From positions 186,001 to 250,000 of the forward strand of contig JASCOV010000003.1 in assembly GCA_029960045.1 (NCBI GenBank): a DNA stretch of 64,000 nt, in the 5' to 3' direction. The translations under genes were made by a program, and so were the position numbers. The notes beneath the pieces are model-generated. The model searched no databases. It was not told the DNA's origin and saw only the letters and a program-made list of their open reading frames with translations. This document shows, in pieces, positions 59,933 through 64,000 of the stretch (its first letter is position 1; each line of letters starts with the position of its first letter). This DNA is from Flavobacteriaceae bacterium PS02293 (lineage in GTDB: Bacteria; Bacteroidota; Bacteroidia; Flavobacteriales; Weeksellaceae).

Positions 59933-60256
59933 ATGAGCCTTAAAGATACAAAAGCAGAAGTAAGCACAATCACTTACGACAAAGATAAAATCGAAGCAAA
60001 AGTAGCCAGCATCTACGAAGCGATCGTGATTATGGGTAAAAGAGCTGAACAAATCAATGGAGAAATCCGTACAGAATTGCACGGAAAACTTGATGAATTT
60101 GCTGTTCACAACTCTACTTTGGAAGAAGTTTTCGAAAACAGAGAACAAATCGAAATCTCTAAGCATTACGAAAAAATGCCAAAACCAACATCTATCGCTA
60201 TCAGAGAATGGCTTGATGATGAGATCTACCACAGAAAAACTGAAGAGAAAAACTAA
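59933..60256 (+). CDS. rpoZ: RNA polymerase omega subunit, Bacteroidota type
   Basis: A 107-residue protein with the omega-like core KVASIYEAIVIMGKRAEQINGEIRTELHGKLDEF, the part of omega that clamps the beta' C-terminus. Its tail (EIYHRKTEEKN) is charged. Sequence similarity to proteobacterial omega is low, but the position between bamD and coaBC and the length fit the Bacteroidota RpoZ family. It has its own promoter box and is followed by a terminator, though coaBC follows closely. Confidence 0.9.
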   Translation: MSLKDTKAEVSTITYDKDKIEAKVASIYEAIVIMGKRAEQINGEIRTELHGKLDEFAVHNSTLEEVFENREQIEISKHYEKMPKPTSIAIREWLDDEIYHRKTEEKN

Positions 60257-60278
60257 TCTTCGGATTAAAAAAATAATT

Positions 60279-60320
60279 AAACCGTCTTGTTGAATTAAAC
60301 TTCAATCTGACGGTTTTTTT
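60279..60320 (+). terminator. Terminator of rpoZ
   Basis: AAACCGTC (60279-60286) pairs with GACGGTTT (60309-60316), with an inner TTGAA/TTCAA pair, followed by seven T residues. Confidence 0.82.
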
Positions 60321-60365
60321 GTTATTAAAATTATTAATACTTTCGTCAATAAAAATCAAAGCAAA

Positions 60366-61559
60366 ATGAGCTTGCAAGGCAAAAAAATCATTCTTGGAAT
60401 TACTGGTGGAATCGCTGCTTATAAAATGAATTATCTCGTTCGGGATCTCATAAAATCCGGAGCAGAAGTGAAAATTGTTTTGACAAAATCTGCGGAACAG
60501 TTTGTATCGCCACTCACGCTTACTACACTTGCTAAACATAAAGCTTACACTGATTTTTACGACGAAAATAAAACATGGAACAACCACGTTGATTTAGCAC
60601 TTTGGGCAGATCTGATGCTTATTGCTCCTTGTACCGCAAATACTTTAGCAAAAATTACGAATGGACTTTGTGACAATTTCTTGATGGCCGTTTATATGTC
60701 TGCAAAATGTCCTGTAATCATCGCACCAGCAATGGATTTGGACATGTATGCACATCCAACAGTTACCAGAAATTTACAAACTGCTGAAAGTTTTGGACAT
60801 CAAATTATTCCTGCTGAATTTGGAGAATTGGCAAGCGGATTAGTCGGGCAAGGCAGATTGGCAGAACCTTCTACAATTTTATCAGTCTTAGAAAATCAAT
60901 TTTCTGATAATGAACAGACATTTGCAGGAAAAAAATTTCTAATCACTGCTGGTCCAACTTACGAAAACATTGATCCTGTAAGATTTATCGGAAATCATTC
61001 TTCCGGAAAAATGGGTTTTGATTTGGCAAAAGAAGCTGCAAAACGTGGTGCTGAAGTGATATTAATTTCAGGTCCGTCTTCTCAAAATGTTAATGATAAG
61101 AATATTACACTTCACAGAGTAACCTCAGCTCAGGAAATGTTTGACGAAGTTTTCAAATATTATGATAATGTTGATGTTGCTATTATGAGCGCTGCAGTTG
61201 CCGATTACACTCCAAAAGTAAAAGCGACAGAAAAGATCAAGAAAACTGAAAATGAATTGACTATTGAATTAGTCAAAAACCAAGACATTCTAAGAACAAT
61301 GGGCGAGAAAAAAACTAAACAATTTTTGGTTGGTTTTGCTTTGGAAACTCAGAATGAAGAGGAAAATGCAAAAGGAAAATTAGTCAAGAAAAATCTGGAT
61401 ATGATTATTTTAAATTCTTTGAGAGACGAAGGTGCAGGATTTGCAAATTCCACCAACAAGATCAAAATTTTTACCCCAACTGAGGAGCAATCATTTACTT
61501 TAAAATCAAAAGAAGAAGTCGCAAAAGACATCCTGAATTTTATTGAAGAAAAATTGTAA
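60366..61559 (+). CDS. coaBC: Bifunctional phosphopantothenoylcysteine decarboxylase/synthase
   Basis: CoaBC adds cysteine to 4'-phosphopantothenate and decarboxylates the product in coenzyme A synthesis. The 397-residue protein has the FMN-binding CoaC domain first (KKIILGITGGIAAYK, the active histidine in WNNHVDLALWADLMLIAPCTANTLAK, PAMDLDMYAHP). The CoaB domain follows from about 185 (TAGPTYENIDPVRFIGNHSSGKMGFDLA, MSAAVADYTPK, ILNSLRD). The fused form is the normal bacterial one. The pantothenate kinase gene coaX is elsewhere in the window. Confidence 0.96.
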   Translation: MSLQGKKIILGITGGIAAYKMNYLVRDLIKSGAEVKIVLTKSAEQFVSPLTLTTLAKHKAYTDFYDENKTWNNHVDLALWADLMLIAPCTANTLAKITNGLCDNFLMAVYMSAKCPVIIAPAMDLDMYAHPTVTRNLQTAESFGHQIIPAEFGELASGLVGQGRLAEPSTILSVLENQFSDNEQTFAGKKFLITAGPTYENIDPVRFIGNHSSGKMGFDLAKEAAKRGAEVILISGPSSQNVNDKNITLHRVTSAQEMFDEVFKYYDNVDVAIMSAAVADYTPKVKATEKIKKTENELTIELVKNQDILRTMGEKKTKQFLVGFALETQNEEENAKGKLVKKNLDMIILNSLRDEGAGFANSTNKIKIFTPTEEQSFTLKSKEEVAKDILNFIEEKL

Positions 61560-61653
61560 CAAAACCACGAGTTTCCACGTTATTATTTTGTCCTTGTTTA
61601 GATTATTTTCTTTGACAAAGATTCCTTATTTTTACAAACATTTTTACAACTGA

Positions 61654-62559
61654 ATGAAAAAACTACTTTATATAATCTGCGCTTTATTTTTCGCTCAAAC
61701 AGCCTTCTCACAGGAACTTTTGGCAAATGTGCAGATCAACAATCAACAAATTGCAGGAAGTAACACACAGGTTTTCAGAACACTTGAAAAATCATTGCGT
61801 GATTTCATCAATAATACAAGCTGGACTGGGAAAAAACTTCAGAATTTTGAAAAGATCAAATGTAATTTTGCAATCGTAATTTCTGAACGTACTGGTAGCA
61901 ATGGATTCAAAGGAAGTATCGTTGTACAGGCAACACGTCCGGTTTTCAACTCCCAATATGAATCTCCGTTGATGAATATTAATGACACTAATTTTTCCTT
62001 TGAATATAATGAGAACGAAAATTTGATCTTCAATGAAAGACAGTTTTCCGGGAAAAATCTCACAGACATTATCGGTTTTTATATTTATACAATCTTGGGA
62101 TATGATGGCGACAGTTTTCAATTAAAAGGCGGACAAGCTTGGTTTGACAAAGCAATGAAAATTGCTCAAAACTCTCAGAATCAAAATTATGATGGCTGGA
62201 ATCAGATCGAAAGCCAAAGAAACAGAGGTGCACTAATCTCTGGATTGCAAAACGAAAACACTTCTACTTTAAGAACCGTTTACTACAGCTATCATCGTGC
62301 TGGTCTTGATAATTTGGCAAAACCAGATCAAGGTCCTGCGAAGAAAACCATTGCCGAATCTCTGATGCAACTCAAATTTTATGAAAATAATTTTCAGATG
62401 AATTATGCTTTCGGAGTTTTCATAGAAAGTAAAAGCACAGAAATTTACAATATTTTCAATTCCGGAAATAATGCTTCTGTCAACATCAGCGAGCTGAAAA
62501 CGCTTATGAGCACACTTTCTCCGAAAGACATTGATACTAAATGGAATAACTGGAAATAA
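61654..62559 (+). CDS. DUF4835 secreted protein (PorD-like, type IX secretion associated)
   Basis: A 301-residue exported protein (signal MKKLLYIICALFFAQTAFSQ) of the DUF4835 family. Landmarks are ELLANVQINNQQIAGSNTQVFRTLEKSLRDFINNTSW, FAIVISER, GFKGSIVVQATRPVFNSQYESPLMN and LGYDGDSFQLKGGQAWFDKAMKIAQ. DUF4835 proteins are found throughout Bacteroidota next to coaBC and recN. Some are named PorD and linked with the type IX secretion system (from memory). It is probably periplasmic. Confidence 0.9.
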   Translation: MKKLLYIICALFFAQTAFSQELLANVQINNQQIAGSNTQVFRTLEKSLRDFINNTSWTGKKLQNFEKIKCNFAIVISERTGSNGFKGSIVVQATRPVFNSQYESPLMNINDTNFSFEYNENENLIFNERQFSGKNLTDIIGFYIYTILGYDGDSFQLKGGQAWFDKAMKIAQNSQNQNYDGWNQIESQRNRGALISGLQNENTSTLRTVYYSYHRAGLDNLAKPDQGPAKKTIAESLMQLKFYENNFQMNYAFGVFIESKSTEIYNIFNSGNNASVNISELKTLMSTLSPKDIDTKWNNWK

Positions 62560-62594
62560 TTTTTAATTAATAATTTACAGTTAATAATTAAAAT

Positions 62595-64000
62595 ATGCTT
62601 TCAAGAATTTTTATTCAGAATTTTGCTTTAATCGATACACTTGAGATTGATCTTAAGAAAGGTCTCCAAGTTATTACTGGAGAAACCGGCGCAGGAAAAT
62701 CTATTATTCTAGGTGCTCTCCGATTGATAATGGGCGAAAGAGCCGATGTAAAATCCTTCGCAAAATCTGACTCTAAAAGCATCGTCGAAACCGAATTCCA
62801 CATCAGTGCAAACTTCAGAGATTTCTTTGAAGAAAAGGATTTGGATTTTGAGGAACAAACCATCATCAGAAGAGAAATTTCTTCCGGTGGAAAATCCAGA
62901 GCTTTCATTAATGATGTTCCTGTAACTTTGGATGTTTTGAAGGAACTATCTTCAAGATTGATTGACATTCACTCTCAATTCGAAACTTCTGATCTTTTTA
63001 CAGAGCAATTTCAATTCGGAATTCTTGATGGATTGGCAAAAAACAAAACCCTATTGTCTGATTATCAAACCCATTATGTTGGTTATCAGAATACGAAAAG
63101 AGAAATTGAACAACTGAAATCTGCACTTGCAGAAAACAATAAAGAATCGGATTACAAAAATTTTCTTCTCGCAGAATTAGAAGAAATGCAATTGGACGAT
63201 CTGGATTTTGAAGAAATTCAGAATCAGTTGAATACGCAGGAAAATGCAGGACAAATCAGTGAGAATCTTGCGGAAATTCTTTCGAAACTGAATCAGGAAG
63301 ATTTCGGAATCTTATCCGGACTTTTTGATGTTAAAAATAAGATTGCCAAACTTTCAGAACTTTCTTCGGAATATCAAGACCTGAGCCAAAGGTTGGAAAC
63401 AACTTATCTTGAGCTGAAAGACATTAATATTGAAATCGAAAATAAGGCAGAAAATCTCGAAATCGATCCTAATCTTTTGCAGGCTTTATTGATGACTGTC
63501 AACCGACTGAATTCACTCTTTTTGAAGCATCAAGTAAGTGACATCAATGGACTTATTGAAATACGAGAAGAATTATCCGCCTGTCAAAATTCTTTGGAAA
63601 CGATTGAAAATCAAATCGAAGAAAAAGAAAAAAAACTTAAACTAATTGAAAAAGAACTTCAAACTCTAAGTCAAAAATTATCCGAAAACAGAAAGAAATT
63701 TTCTAGCGAATTAGAAAATCAAGCCAAAGAAATTTTCTCAAAATTAGGTCTTGAAAAAGCTATTTTAAAAATCGATTTGTTAGATTCTTCGACTTATAAT
63801 CTTCACGGAAAAAATAATATTCAGATCTTATTTCAAGCTAATTCTGGTTTTCCTTTGAAACCAATTCAATCTGCTGTTTCCGGAGGAGAAAGATCAAGAG
63901 TAATGCTTGCTATTAAAAAAATAATGGCAGAGAATAATGATCTTCCGACATTGATTCTAGACGAAATCGACACAGGCGTTTCCGGACGAATTGCCGAAGA
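62595..64000 (+). CDS. recN: DNA repair protein RecN, 3' end outside window
   Basis: An SMC-like ATPase that acts early in double-strand break repair. The frame is open from ATG 62595 to the window edge (468 full codons; RecN is usually about 550). The Walker A motif is GETGAGKS (29-36). The two-part coiled coil runs from about 150 to 370. The ABC signature SGGERSRVMLAIK and the Walker B LILDEIDTGVSGRIAEE lie at the very end of the window. It is the last visible gene of the bamD-rpoZ-coaBC-DUF4835-recN order. Confidence 0.95.
   Translation, partial: MLSRIFIQNFALIDTLEIDLKKGLQVITGETGAGKSIILGALRLIMGERADVKSFAKSDSKSIVETEFHISANFRDFFEEKDLDFEEQTIIRREISSGGKSRAFINDVPVTLDVLKELSSRLIDIHSQFETSDLFTEQFQFGILDGLAKNKTLLSDYQTHYVGYQNTKREIEQLKSALAENNKESDYKNFLLAELEEMQLDDLDFEEIQNQLNTQENAGQISENLAEILSKLNQEDFGILSGLFDVKNKIAKLSELSSEYQDLSQRLETTYLELKDINIEIENKAENLEIDPNLLQALLMTVNRLNSLFLKHQVSDINGLIEIREELSACQNSLETIENQIEEKEKKLKLIEKELQTLSQKLSENRKKFSSELENQAKEIFSKLGLEKAILKIDLLDSSTYNLHGKNNIQILFQANSGFPLKPIQSAVSGGERSRVMLAIKKIMAENNDLPTLILDEIDTGVSGRIAE

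Noticed and set aside
60254..60268. TAATC-TTCG-GATTA hairpin at the rpoZ stop codon
   Set aside because: A stable tetraloop but with only five AT-rich pairs and no T run; the following hairpin at 60279-60320 is the credible terminator.

Overview
This 64 kb window looks like ordinary chromosome from a low-GC member of the Bacteroidota, most likely a Chryseobacterium-like flavobacterium (Weeksellaceae). The evidence is: promoters of the TAnnTTTG type with a TTTG box about 19 bp upstream; a type IX secretion C-terminal sorting domain; the gliding lipoprotein gldH next to a RicT/PSP1 gene; outer-membrane barrels of the Bacteroidota type; and the gene order bamD-rpoZ-coaBC-DUF4835-recN. I saw no tRNA, rRNA, CRISPR array, prophage or complete insertion sequence. 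All family names come from reading the protein sequences and from memory; no database search was run.

Layout. 1-3.7 kb: TPR protein (cut by the left edge), nadD, a small secreted protein, a DUF3817 protein, D-lactate dehydrogenase. 3.9-8.5 kb: two tandem paralogous TonB-receptor-like barrels. 8.5-15 kb: a seven-gene minus-strand operon led by speD (AdoMet decarboxylase), then DUF4178, a tiny membrane protein, DUF350, a membrane-anchored aminopropyltransferase, a FAD amine-oxidase-like protein and a ten-helix membrane protein. 15-17.5 kb: two guanidino-group-modifying hydrolases separated by an S23-type four-helix-bundle gene that sits between imperfect inverted repeats like an inserted cassette. 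17.6-32 kb: housekeeping genes (gltA, eno, rlpA-like, enoyl-CoA hydratase, dCMP deaminase, xerD, miaA, methionine-type aminotransferase, selO) and a T9SS leucine-rich-repeat protein. 32-36.4 kb: ricT-gldH-pbp1A. 36.8-41.3 kb: FadL-like barrel, SGNH lipoprotein, Rrf2 regulator, tadA, DUF2306. 41.2-46 kb: small membrane proteins, coaX, an M1 peptidase. 46-49 kb: an unrecognised AT-rich membrane protein, a tiny free-standing transcription unit, a structured intergenic region and a GH10 xylanase. 49-56.8 kb: M14 peptidase and a dense NAD/ADP-ribose operon headed by an NrtR-type Nudix regulator. 56.9-64 kb: lepA, bamD, rpoZ, coaBC, DUF4835, recN (cut by the right edge).

The most interesting part is 50.8-56.8 kb. 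An NrtR-like regulator with an intact Nudix box sits upstream of an overlapping run of genes: SPFH protein, divergent NAD-kinase-like protein, DUF4291, macrodomain, a deleted ADP-ribosylglycohydrolase remnant, an unknown 189-residue protein, KptA RNA 2'-phosphotransferase and a metallophosphoesterase. Together they look like an NAD-consuming RNA 2'-phosphate removal and ADP-ribose processing pathway. Related gene neighbourhoods have been predicted by comparative genomics, as far as I recall. What I can add from the sequence is a candidate operator, the palindrome GYGT-N7-ACRC. It occurs four times in the two intergenic regions around the regulator gene. At both promoters it begins exactly at the final G of the TAnnTTTG box.

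Other points worth a second look: the polyamine/DUF350/DUF4178 operon; the four-helix cassette whose 8-bp repeats now encode the start of the next protein; the mini-transcript at 47.2-47.4 kb; and several palindromic intergenic repeats.
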